From: Parachlamydia sp. AcF125
GTDB taxonomy: Bacteria > Chlamydiota > Chlamydiia > Chlamydiales > Parachlamydiaceae
Direction of reading: 5' to 3'
Assembly: GCF_018342475.1 (NCBI RefSeq)
Contig: NZ_JAEMUD010000005.1
Location: forward strand, 62,001 to 126,000
DNA: 64,000 nucleotides
Part shown: piece by piece, positions 27,845-36,331 of the stretch
How the letters are laid out: each line of letters opens with the position of its first letter
Position numbering within the stretch: the first letter of the stretch is position 1
Position numbers and translations under genes: made by a program
Notes under the pieces: model-generated
Database searches by the model: none
Told to the model about the DNA's origin: nothing
Seen by the model: the letters and a program-made list of their open reading frames with translations, nothing else

Positions 27845-29049
27845 GTTATGTAAAGTTGGTTAAGCGTTTATTTGCAGAAACACATATAAGAGGCATGAAG
27901 CTTGGTCTTTCAAATTGCCTTCGTTTGCATCACGCCATGGGGCGCCCTTGCGATTCATTTAAATCTATTCACATTGCGGGGACAAATGGAAAAGGATCCG
28001 TGACGGCAAAAATCGCAGCGGGCCTGCAAGCTGCCGATTGTAGGGTAGGGCGGTATGTGTCTCCTCATGTTTCGACATTTAGAGAAAGAATAAGCGTAAA
28101 TGGAGAGATGATTTCTGAGGGCGAAGTTGTAGAGATTTTGGAGCAACTGTTTGCTGTTGCCGATAAAGAAAAAATATTTCCCACCTTTTTCGAGTTTACC
28201 ACTTTGTTAGCTTTTTGCTTTTTTGCGAGAAAAAAAGTGGACATGGCTGTGCTCGAAGCCGGCTTAGGTGGACGTTTAGATGCCACCAATATTGTCCATC
28301 CTATTCTTTCGGTGATCACTTCGATCTCAGCCGATCATACAGAGATTCTGGGCCACACTTTGGAAGAGATTACCAAAGAAAAAGCCGGAATTATTAAATC
28401 CCGCATTCCTATTCTAATTGGACCTTCTGTCCCTTATGCCCTGATTCAGCCTCTTGCAGAGAAGTCCAACAGTCCTTTATTTTCGGTTTCAGAAACCTTT
28501 GCCAATCCGGAAGAAGAAAATTGCGCAATTGCAAAAAAAGCGCTTCAACAGTTGCAAGTGAAGGAAGAGAATATAGAACAAGGACTTATGGCACGCTTAC
28601 CTTGCCGGTATGAAAAAATACCAACCAATATCCCCATTTTTTTAGATGTGGCTCATAATCCTGCGGGAATTGAGAGCCTCTTGAAAAGAGCCAGGAAAGA
28701 TTATCCTGAAATACCCTTTCATATTGTGTGCGGGTTTTCTCGCAATAAAGATGTGCAAATGTGCCTGGATTTGATCGCCCAAAAAGCAAAGCACATTTAT
28801 CTTGTTTCCTCTAAAGGGGAGAAAGCAGCTCCCGTTTCGCAACTTGAAGCGATTATTAAAACATTTTCAACCTTTCCCGAGGAGATTCATTCCCACCTAA
28901 GCATCCAACAATCCGTTAGGCTTGCCGTGCAAAATGCTTCCCTAGATGGAGGAATGGTGATTATTTGCGGAACTTTTTATATCATGCGCGATGCACGCAT
29001 AGTTTTGGGAATTAATGAACCGGTAGACCCTCTAGAACTGCGTGATTAG
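27841..29049 (+). CDS. folC: Folylpolyglutamate/dihydrofolate synthase
   Basis: Mur-ligase-family enzyme adding glutamate to folates. Motifs are the P-loop IAGTNGKGSVTAKI, YVSPHVSTFRERI, FFEFTTLLAF, EAGLGGRLDATNI, the SADHTEILG and KAGIIK segments, and DVAHNPAGIESLL. It has 402 residues. ATG 27841 with GGGAG at 27828-27832 is preferred to the in-frame GTG 27835, and overlaps the preceding stop codon. It pairs functionally with folP at 32.6 kb. Confidence 0.93.
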   Translation: MSYVKLVKRLFAETHIRGMKLGLSNCLRLHHAMGRPCDSFKSIHIAGTNGKGSVTAKIAAGLQAADCRVGRYVSPHVSTFRERISVNGEMISEGEVVEILEQLFAVADKEKIFPTFFEFTTLLAFCFFARKKVDMAVLEAGLGGRLDATNIVHPILSVITSISADHTEILGHTLEEITKEKAGIIKSRIPILIGPSVPYALIQPLAEKSNSPLFSVSETFANPEEENCAIAKKALQQLQVKEENIEQGLMARLPCRYEKIPTNIPIFLDVAHNPAGIESLLKRARKDYPEIPFHIVCGFSRNKDVQMCLDLIAQKAKHIYLVSSKGEKAAPVSQLEAIIKTFSTFPEEIHSHLSIQQSVRLAVQNASLDGGMVIICGTFYIMRDARIVLGINEPVDPLELRD

Positions 29050-29079
29050 AAAGGTCTCTGTTGTATAGCTAAAAAGGGG

Positions 29080-29111
29080 CAATAACTGCTTGAAAAAGTG
29101 TATGGTTATTG
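29080..29111 (-). terminator. Possible terminator for cydAB
   Basis: CAATAAC and GTTATTG form a seven-pair stem downstream of cydB. Read on the minus strand it is followed by CCCC and five T residues. The loop is long (18 bases), so confidence is moderate. Confidence 0.4.
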
Positions 29112-29132
29112 GGAGGCAACCTAAAGTTTAGT

Positions 29133-30161
29133 TTAGTAGCTCGTTGAGTCCAATTTTACTTTCCCATGGAAGATCCAATAAATGGCGATGGTATACGCCA
29201 AAACTAGTGGAATTCCAATCAGGGCAATTAGGATCAAAATGCCTAAAGTTTTTTCAGAGGAAGCTGAGTTATAAATCGTCAAACTAAGGCTTGGATCATT
29301 AATAGAGCGAATAACATCTGGATAAGTGCCTACAGCGTATAATAACATCAAAAAAATAATATTAAAGCATGAGGAAACAAACGCTAACCCATCTTTCCCT
29401 TGATTAATCTCCCGAGGAATATTTGCAATGGCTAACATATTTCCTACAGCAAGTAAAAAGAAAATAGGTCGTTCTTGGATTGTTCTAGTCATATGTGGCA
29501 TATAGATGAGCGTAGCCATGGTCACCAAAGCATAGGTGATGATGAAAAAAATAATGCATGGATTAATCCAAGCACGGATTTTATCGTGAAGTTCTCCTTC
29601 TGTTTTCATCAAAATAAAAATGCCGCCATGCATACAGAACAAGGCGATGGCCATTATTCCAATTAAAAGCGTATAAGGATGAAGAAGAGAAGAGAGATCT
29701 CCTGTAAACTCTTTTTGATGATCGAGTGGAATCCCCCTAATCAGGTTTCCCAAAACAATGCCCAATGTCCCTGCAATAACTAAACTTGCAAAACTAAATA
29801 ACACATCCCACATCCATCGCCACCAGGCCATTGGACGTTTACTACGAAATTCAATCGCCACGGCTCGAAAAATAAGCCCTCCCAAAAGAATCATGAGGGG
29901 AACGTAAAAAGCAGAACACAACGTTGCATAGATGTCTGGAAAGCCTGCAAATAGGGCTCCTCCAGCTGTGACCAGCCAAACCTCGTTGCCATCCCAAACA
30001 GGACCGATTGAGTTGAGCATCAAGCGCCGCTCTTCATCCTTTTTGGAAAACAAGTGTAGCATCCCTACCCCTAAATCAAAGCCATCTAAAATTGCATAGC
30101 CTGTAACCAGGGTGACAAAAACGGTAAACCAAACAAATTCAAGGGAAGAGGCATTAATCAT
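29133..30161 (-). CDS. cydB: Cytochrome bd oxidase subunit II
   Basis: Membrane subunit of the quinol oxidase that reduces oxygen with high affinity. The 342-residue protein is strongly hydrophobic with about eight to nine membrane helices. CydB features are the start LEFVWFTVFVTLVTGYAILDGFDLGVGML, seen here as GYAILDGFDLGVGMLHL, and SIGPVWDGNEVWLVTAGGALFAGFP. Its start overlaps the end of cydA by eight bases, so the two are cotranslated. It receives electrons from the menaquinol whose synthesis genes lie further along. Confidence 0.95.
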   Translation of the reverse strand: MINASSLEFVWFTVFVTLVTGYAILDGFDLGVGMLHLFSKKDEERRLMLNSIGPVWDGNEVWLVTAGGALFAGFPDIYATLCSAFYVPLMILLGGLIFRAVAIEFRSKRPMAWWRWMWDVLFSFASLVIAGTLGIVLGNLIRGIPLDHQKEFTGDLSSLLHPYTLLIGIMAIALFCMHGGIFILMKTEGELHDKIRAWINPCIIFFIITYALVTMATLIYMPHMTRTIQERPIFFLLAVGNMLAIANIPREINQGKDGLAFVSSCFNIIFLMLLYAVGTYPDVIRSINDPSLSLTIYNSASSEKTLGILILIALIGIPLVLAYTIAIYWIFHGKVKLDSTSY

Positions 30162-31533
30162 GTTGCAGCTCCTTTACGTAGGCCTGAAGATGATGATAAG
30201 GACTTGCGAGATCTTCTTCTATGGGGCCATGCTTGATTTTTTCATTGAGTAAATAAATAAACAAAATAAATAAAAATAGATACACAATCGAAAACATGAT
30301 AATAGATCCGAGAACTTGATTGGCTGTAACGGATTTGGAAAGCCCTTCTGATATACGAAGTAAGCCTTGCACAATCCATGGATACCTTCCCATTTCGGCA
30401 GCCACCCAACCCGCTTCATTGGCAAGTTGAGGAAAGAGGACCGATACCACCATGGAACGTAGCACCCACTTGTTGGTAAACAAGGTTCCTTTCCACCACA
30501 GATAAATAGCCACACCACTTAAAAAAAACATGCATCCCCACATTGCAATCATCAAGCGGTAAACTTGAAAGACAATCGAGACATGGGGCCAATCTTTTTC
30601 GGGGACTTTATCTAATCCTTGAATTATAGCTGTAGAATCTTTAAAAGAAAGATAGCTTAAGAGCTTTGGAATCGCAATTTGATAATCAACCCGTCTCTCC
30701 TTTGGATTCACTATGCCAAAAAGGGTTAGGGGAACTTCGCTTTTAGTCTCAAAAAGTCCCTCAAAAGCAGCAAGTTTGGCGGGTTGGTTGTGTGCAACGC
30801 CTCTAGCACTCATGTCACCTAAGATAAACTGTAGGATTAAGGAAACAAAAGCAATGCTTAACGCAATTTTAAGGGAACAGCGAGCAAAATCTAGGTGTTT
30901 TTTCTTCAAAAGATAATAAGCCGAAACACTGATGACCAAAAACATGCCTGCCAACCATGCCCCCACAAGAGTGTGAGAGAGCCGATGCATAGAGGATGGA
31001 TTAAAAACCATGGCCCAAAAGTCGATAATTTCAGCGCGAGCGTTTAGCCCATCACCTACAATGTGATAACCTGCCGGCGTTTGCATCCATGAATTGGCTA
31101 CCACAATCCAAACAGCGCTGAAATGAGCTCCTAAGCAAACCATAAGAGTGGAAAAGAAGTGTGTCTTGGGTTTCACACGATTCCACCCAAAAAGCATGAT
31201 TGCTAGGAAACCAGACTCGAGAAAGAAAGCGAAGACACCTTCTGCAGCAAGAGCACTTCCAAATACATCTCCTACGTACCGAGAGTAAGTCGCCCAATTT
31301 GTGCCAAATTCAAATTCCATCACAATTCCGGTAGCTACGCCAATTGCAAATGTCAAAGCAAAAATACGTGTCCAGTACTTCCCTATTTGGAGATAAATAG
31401 GATTCTTTGTTCTTAGGTAAGCGCTTTCCGCACAAACTAAAAATAATCCTAAACCTATACTTAGGGGAGGATAAATGTAGTGAAACATGATAGTAAGGGC
31501 AAATTGAAAGCGGGCGAGTATTTCAACGTCCAT
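30154..31533 (-). CDS. cydA: Cytochrome bd oxidase subunit I
   Basis: Haem-bearing subunit of cytochrome bd. It starts [20 protein letters not shown], with the conserved haem ligand histidine at residue 18, then [15 protein letters not shown]-type helix 3 (here [19 protein letters not shown]) and [11 protein letters not shown]. The quinol-site motif GRQPW reads GRYPW ([14 protein letters not shown]). At 459 residues it is of the short Q-loop type. The frame is open from TTG 31551, but AGGAG lies about ten bases before ATG 31533 and the protein family starts there. Confidence 0.95.
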   Translation of the reverse strand: MDVEILARFQFALTIMFHYIYPPLSIGLGLFLVCAESAYLRTKNPIYLQIGKYWTRIFALTFAIGVATGIVMEFEFGTNWATYSRYVGDVFGSALAAEGVFAFFLESGFLAIMLFGWNRVKPKTHFFSTLMVCLGAHFSAVWIVVANSWMQTPAGYHIVGDGLNARAEIIDFWAMVFNPSSMHRLSHTLVGAWLAGMFLVISVSAYYLLKKKHLDFARCSLKIALSIAFVSLILQFILGDMSARGVAHNQPAKLAAFEGLFETKSEVPLTLFGIVNPKERRVDYQIAIPKLLSYLSFKDSTAIIQGLDKVPEKDWPHVSIVFQVYRLMIAMWGCMFFLSGVAIYLWWKGTLFTNKWVLRSMVVSVLFPQLANEAGWVAAEMGRYPWIVQGLLRISEGLSKSVTANQVLGSIIMFSIVYLFLFILFIYLLNEKIKHGPIEEDLASPYHHLQAYVKELQHD

Positions 31534-31818
31534 TGGATGCGATCTCCTCAATCAGAAGGCTAAAGAAAGCAATCTAAAGAATTTAGGATTTTTTTAGGAA
31601 GATGCTTTTTTATTTTAATTAATGTAGTGGGTGAATAGGCAAAGTAAGAAGAGGCATTTAAATGGTGGTGAATATGCTGTCGACCCCTACTTGTTAAAAC
31701 AAGGATTAGCAAAAAATGCCTTAAGAAACTTAATAGAAGAGGCTTTTAGGCAAAACATTCTAATCAAATACTCTTAGCCCTTTCGACTTGAAAAAAAACT
31801 TCATTTGCCGATGGAGCA

Positions 31819-32364
31819 ATGAATAAGAGAGATAGCATTTTAATAAGGAGGGGAGGTTCATGCCTTCTTTTTAGATCTTTCCTCTCCCATTTGCAGTCTA
31901 TCCTTCTTCTAGAAGAAGATATTGCAAACAAAACAGTTTCTTCGATAGATCTTGGATGTTTGGAAGGTCTAATTGAAAGAGGATTAGCAAAAGGTGATCT
32001 CACAAGTTCTTCTACCTAGCCTTTTTTATCAAAAAAGATTCCCTTTGAAAAAACAAACCATTGCCGAGCATTTTATCGAAGGGATAAGAGATGAGCCGTT
32101 TGCACCAAAAGCTATTTAAAGTTAACCGCTAAAGAGCAGATTGATTTCCCTTCATACAAGCTATTAAGGAGAGAGCTTAGTTTTTTGAAAGCTTGCCGTT
32201 CATCGAAACGAGAAAACGTGGAAGATCTTAAGAATTTTAACGAGCAGGAAAGGAGCGATTATGCATATTATTCATTCATAGCAAGCGATGGGGAAAATTT
32301 TGAGTGCTCGTTAATCTCCTTTTTTGCATTATCCTCTTACGAGGAGCCTTGCTTAGCAAAATAG
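31819..32364 (+). pseudogene. Decayed gene in three frames, unknown
   Basis: Three consecutive plus-strand pieces look coding but lie in different frames. The first is 31819-32019 (ends LEGLIERGLAKGDLTSSST). A short piece follows around 32050-32109 (TIAEHFIEGIRDEPFAPKAI). The third, 32095-32364, is open for 89 codons (LTAKEQIDFPSYKLLRRELS ... ALSSYEEPCLAK) and has no ATG. Together they suggest a gene that has taken frameshifts. I do not recognise the product. The stretch 31552-31818 before it and 32365-32617 after it show nothing further. Confidence 0.4.
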
Positions 32365-32617
32365 ACTTTAAACGACCTTATATTTCTTCTTTTAAATTAG
32401 GTTGGATGTGCGCAAGCCTTAGGTTTGTAGAAAAAATTTAAAAGGCTTAATCGATTGTATCCTTTCAGCGGCTCGGATTTTTTTCAAATTTTTTTGCTGA
32501 GTGATGAATATTAGACGGTTGCTTACCTATTAAACTAGGAACTAATTCAATCAATTTGCCACTAAATAAATTGTAAAAATAAAACTGAAGTAATAAAGGA
32601 ATTAAGGTTGATTTCAA

Positions 32618-33409
32618 ATGTCTAAAGCTAAATTAATGGGAATTTTGAACGTCACTCCCGACTCATTTTACGATGGCGGGCGGTATAATGATCCGGAGAC
32701 GGCTGTGACGCGGGGCCTGCAAATGATAAAGGAGGGCGCTGATATTCTAGATATTGGGGGAGAATCCACACGGCCCGGATCTTTTGCTGTGCCTGAAGCA
32801 GAAGAATTAGCGCGCGTGATTCCTGTTATAAAAAAGCTTTGTACCCAAACAACCTGCGTAGTGTCGGTTGACACCATGAAACCAGGGGTCGCCGCTGCTG
32901 CAATTGAAGCAGGGGCTTCGTTAATTAATGATGTAGGAGGTTTTAGCCTTCCTTCTATGCAAGAAATTGCCGCAGCATACGATGTGGATATCTGTGTGAT
33001 GCATATGCAAGGGGAGCCCAGAACAATGCAAAATAATCCTTCTTATCCGGAAGGCGTGGTTGCTCATTTGATGCATTGGTTTGAGAATCGAGTAAATACC
33101 TTAAAAAAAAAGGGGATAAAAGAAAATCGGATCATTCTAGATCCAGGCATTGGGTTTGGAAAAACGGTTGATGATAATCTTCAAATTATACAAAATCTAT
33201 CCTTGTTCAAGTCGATGGGTTTTCGTGTTTTGTTGGGAGCATCACGCAAGTCTTTTCTTTCTAAAATCGTGAATAAAACTTCTGCAGACGTTTTGCCGGA
33301 GACCCTTGCTGTCCATGTCATAGGTTTACAGCAGGGAGTCGATATCATTCGTGTGCATGATGTAAGGGAACATCGTGGAATCATAGATCTCATGGAGAGA
33401 TTTGCTTAA
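32618..33409 (+). CDS. folP: Dihydropteroate synthase
   Basis: Joins p-aminobenzoate to 6-hydroxymethyl-dihydropterin pyrophosphate in folate synthesis; target of sulfonamides. TIM-barrel motifs are MGILNVTPDSFYDGG, the pyrophosphate loop GGESTRPGS, SVDTMKPGV, NDVGGF, DPGIGFGK and GASRKSFL, with the final RVHDVREH. It has 263 residues with no fusion to FolK. The next gene, cdaA, starts 15 bases after it. Confidence 0.95.
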   Translation: MSKAKLMGILNVTPDSFYDGGRYNDPETAVTRGLQMIKEGADILDIGGESTRPGSFAVPEAEELARVIPVIKKLCTQTTCVVSVDTMKPGVAAAAIEAGASLINDVGGFSLPSMQEIAAAYDVDICVMHMQGEPRTMQNNPSYPEGVVAHLMHWFENRVNTLKKKGIKENRIILDPGIGFGKTVDDNLQIIQNLSLFKSMGFRVLLGASRKSFLSKIVNKTSADVLPETLAVHVIGLQQGVDIIRVHDVREHRGIIDLMERFA

Positions 33410-33424
33410 ACGAGGTCAGGTTAG

Positions 33425-34228
33425 ATGAATGTATTTCACTTTATGATTCCAGGATTGGAAATCATCATTATCGCTGTAATGGTCTATAGCCTCCTGTCTT
33501 TTTTCTGGAATACGCGGGCGATGGATCTGATTTTAGGCCTGCTCGCCTTTGTTGCTGTTTATGGGGGAGCCAAATGGCTTGATTTTCCCGTGGTACAAAA
33601 GCTCATGTTGTATTTTATCAATGTGGCTGTGATTGCGGTGTTAATTATTTTTCAGCCTGAGCTTCGCTTAGCATTGTCCAAAATGAGTGTGAAAGGGAAA
33701 AAATACCGCGAAATGACTGAATTTGACAAGTTTCTTGATAGTATAGCTCAAACTATTTACCGTTTATCGGAAAGAAGGATTGGCGCCCTTGTGTTATTTG
33801 AAAATCAAGATTCCTTAGACGAATTTGCGAATAAAGCTGTTATTTTAAATGCACGGTTCTCTCCAGAATTGCTTGAATCAATTTTTACGACAACTACCCC
33901 TTTGCATGACGGTGCAGTGATTATTCGTGGAATGTCAATTTTGTCTGCGGCTACTATTTTACCTTTAGCAGATGATAGTTTACAGCTTTCCAAATCCATG
34001 GGAACAAGACATCGTGCGGGTCTCGGAATTAGCCAAATTACAGATGCCCTTATCATTGTTGTCTCTGAAGAGACCGGAAAAGTCTCGATTGCTCGTGAAG
34101 GCATTATGACGCGTGGAGTTAAAATGGACCGTTTTAAAGGGATCATTCGCAGTGTGTTTACTCCTCCTAAAACTAAAGTAGAATCAGGTTTTGATTTGAT
34201 AGGACAGCTTAAACAATGGAATCAGTAA
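33425..34228 (+). CDS. cdaA: Diadenylate cyclase CdaA
   Basis: Makes cyclic di-AMP from two ATP at the membrane. The N-terminal third has three membrane helices (residues about 5-80: GLEIIIIAVMVYSLLSFF ... LMLYFINVAVIAVLII). The DAC catalytic domain follows with its two active-site motifs, LHDGAVII and GTRHRAGLGIS. Length (267) and domain order are those of CdaA/YbbP. The 3' end overlaps the CdaR-like gene by 13 bases. The presence of folP instead of glmM in this cluster differs from Firmicutes. Confidence 0.94.
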   Translation: MNVFHFMIPGLEIIIIAVMVYSLLSFFWNTRAMDLILGLLAFVAVYGGAKWLDFPVVQKLMLYFINVAVIAVLIIFQPELRLALSKMSVKGKKYREMTEFDKFLDSIAQTIYRLSERRIGALVLFENQDSLDEFANKAVILNARFSPELLESIFTTTTPLHDGAVIIRGMSILSAATILPLADDSLQLSKSMGTRHRAGLGISQITDALIIVVSEETGKVSIAREGIMTRGVKMDRFKGIIRSVFTPPKTKVESGFDLIGQLKQWNQ

Positions 34229-35463
34229 AAGACTTTTTTTTTCATAACTGGGGACGGAAAGCTGTTGCAGTGATTTCTGCCATTATTATTTGGGTTTTCG
34301 TCAATCATTCTATCCTTGAAACTAAAACAATCCCCAATGTGCCCGTTAAAATTGTCAACTTAGCCCCTGATAAAACCGTGTTGGGATTGCTCTCCAATGG
34401 TATCTTGGAAAGGAGGATGACCCTCACCTTAACTGGGCCCAAAGATATGATTCAAGACCTTGAATCAGGAGATGTTCAAGTTCTTTTAGACGCTTCCACA
34501 GCGGACAGTGACGACTGGGTAGTGCGTGTTTCTAAAAAAAACTTAGTGAGTTTGAATCCGGCTATTAATCTTTTACAACACATTACTTCGGTCGATCACT
34601 CGGAGTTTGTGATTAAATTGACAAAATTAGTCACCGCAAAAGTTCCCATTTTGGTTATGACTCCCGTGGGTAATCCTCCCGAAGGGTATGAATATTTAGA
34701 CGTATGGCCACAAAGGCTCATGCATACCTTAAGCGGGCCAAGAGAGGAAATTGAACGTTTAAAAAATAAAGGATTAAAGCTGACATTCAAACTTGATAAA
34801 ATTACAACGGCTGATTTAGACAAGTTAAGTAATGACCCCTCGCATACTTATGACGATGAAATCAGTTTTGCCGTGCCTGAAAAATGGAAACAGGTTGCCA
34901 TCCCTTTTCGTCAATATGACACGGAGGAGATTAACGATCCTGAGGCGGCCAATTTGAGGATCGATTTTTTAAGAAAAAAGCTCTTGCCTTTAAAGCAAGA
35001 ACTTCCTGTACAGATTTTCTATCCGTTTAAGCATAGCGCTGAGATTAACCCGCAAACTTATTTTTTATCTTTTCAGGGCCCCATCCTAGAAAAAAATGGG
35101 ATTTCAATTTTTTCTGTCCCACTTTATGTAAAGGATGTGAGCCGTTTATTCCTAGATATTATTCGCGATAATTTGCAGATTGTGGTTATAGCTGCTCCTA
35201 AGGAAGAGCGAGAGGTTTTGCAATGGAGCGTGGAAATTATTGATGAGCATGCACTAGAAGACACGTATGTTGCTTATTCTATCAGCGGTCTTTCAGGAGA
35301 TAAAAATGTCTCCCCCCTTTCTTCAAAAAAGCAGGAAGCGTTACTCAGAAAACGGTTTAGAGAATATGCGCAAAGATTAGCCCTTTATGTGACCCCGGAT
35401 CGCAAATTGGCACTTGATAGCCGTTTAGACGATCGTCAAATTAAAATCCAAATAGGAAAGTAA
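34216..35463 (+). CDS. cdaR: YbbR-domain protein, CdaR-like regulator of CdaA
   Basis: A 415-residue protein with one N-terminal membrane anchor (KAVAVISAIIIWVFVNHSIL). Extracytoplasmic YbbR-type domains follow, recognisable from the first repeat (VPVKIVNLAPDKTVLG ... LTLTGPKDMIQDL) and the second (HTLSGPREEIERLKNKG). In other bacteria YbbR/CdaR binds the adjacent diadenylate cyclase and tunes its activity. Overlap with cdaA supports the pairing. The last domain (from about residue 250) is less typical. Confidence 0.82.
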   Translation: MESVKDFFFHNWGRKAVAVISAIIIWVFVNHSILETKTIPNVPVKIVNLAPDKTVLGLLSNGILERRMTLTLTGPKDMIQDLESGDVQVLLDASTADSDDWVVRVSKKNLVSLNPAINLLQHITSVDHSEFVIKLTKLVTAKVPILVMTPVGNPPEGYEYLDVWPQRLMHTLSGPREEIERLKNKGLKLTFKLDKITTADLDKLSNDPSHTYDDEISFAVPEKWKQVAIPFRQYDTEEINDPEAANLRIDFLRKKLLPLKQELPVQIFYPFKHSAEINPQTYFLSFQGPILEKNGISIFSVPLYVKDVSRLFLDIIRDNLQIVVIAAPKEEREVLQWSVEIIDEHALEDTYVAYSISGLSGDKNVSPLSSKKQEALLRKRFREYAQRLALYVTPDRKLALDSRLDDRQIKIQIGK

Positions 35464-35466
35464 GAA

Positions 35467-36186
35467 GTGCCTGCCCAGAGATACTATATTCCTCAGCCTT
35501 TTAAGCAAGGAATGCAACTCTCTATGGAAGGACAAGAATTCCATCATCTTGCTCATGTGATGCGCACCCAGGTTGGACAAACAGTGGAAATTGTGAATGG
35601 AACAGGTTGGTTTGGACATGCTCTCTTAGAAAGATTGGAAAAAAAGAGAGCGGTTTTTGTGGTCCAAGAAGCAATTCAATATGGAAAGCCTTCATTTGAA
35701 GTGATTCTTGCTCAAGCTATTCCTAAAATTAATCGCCTTGATTTTATTATTGAAAAGGGGACTGAATTGGGGATGACTCAATTCTGGCTATTTCCTTCTC
35801 AGCGTGGGGAGCGAAAGCAGCTTACGGAGCATCAAATCGATCGAATGCAAGCTCTGACGATCGCTGCTTTAAAACAATGCGGGAGTTTTTATTTGCCCTC
35901 TCTTCATCTTAAGCCTTCTCTTGATAAATGGGAAAAAAAGCTTCCCTTCCCCGCCCTTTTTGGAGACATTCATCCAGATGCCCCGTCGGGGATTGAAAAA
36001 CTTAGAGAGGAGCGTTTTCAAAAGGGAATTATTTTTTTCATTGGGCCAGAAAGTGGTTTCAGTGAAGAAGAAGAGAAAATGCTTCAAGCATTGAATGTGG
36101 AAGGGGTAAAACTTCATCCCCACGTCTTAAGGACAGATACTGCCGCTATTGCTGCTCTTTGTGCAATTAGTCAGCAACGACTTTAA
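35467..36186 (+). CDS. rsmE: 16S rRNA (uracil-1498-N3)-methyltransferase RsmE
   Basis: SPOUT-class methyltransferase modifying U1498 of 16S rRNA. It has an N-terminal PUA-like part (FHHLAHVMRTQVGQTVEIVNG) and a C-terminal knot with the family motifs LAQAIPKINRLDFIIEKGTELG, IGPESGFSEEEEKM (usually GPEGG) and LHPHVLRTDTAAIAAL. It has 239 residues. It starts with GTG 35467, three bases after the cdaR stop, so it belongs to the folP-cdaA-cdaR-rsmE operon. Confidence 0.93.
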   Translation: MPAQRYYIPQPFKQGMQLSMEGQEFHHLAHVMRTQVGQTVEIVNGTGWFGHALLERLEKKRAVFVVQEAIQYGKPSFEVILAQAIPKINRLDFIIEKGTELGMTQFWLFPSQRGERKQLTEHQIDRMQALTIAALKQCGSFYLPSLHLKPSLDKWEKKLPFPALFGDIHPDAPSGIEKLREERFQKGIIFFIGPESGFSEEEEKMLQALNVEGVKLHPHVLRTDTAAIAALCAISQQRL

Positions 36187-36331
36187 AGCATGAAGAACGT
36201 ATCCTATTTTCGGGATTGCGGCTTCTTAAACAGTCGAGAAAGAGGACGTCTTCGAGTGAGAAGGGGCTCTCTTTTCCTACAATCAGTTAAAATAAAGGAT
36301 AAAAACTTTTTTCACAGAAAAGGGAATTTTC

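Noticed and set aside
32095-32364. A complete small gene starting at a non-ATG codon within the 89-codon open frame
   Set aside because: A TTG with AAGGAGAGAG upstream exists near 32190, but the adjoining pieces in other frames make a decayed longer gene more likely.
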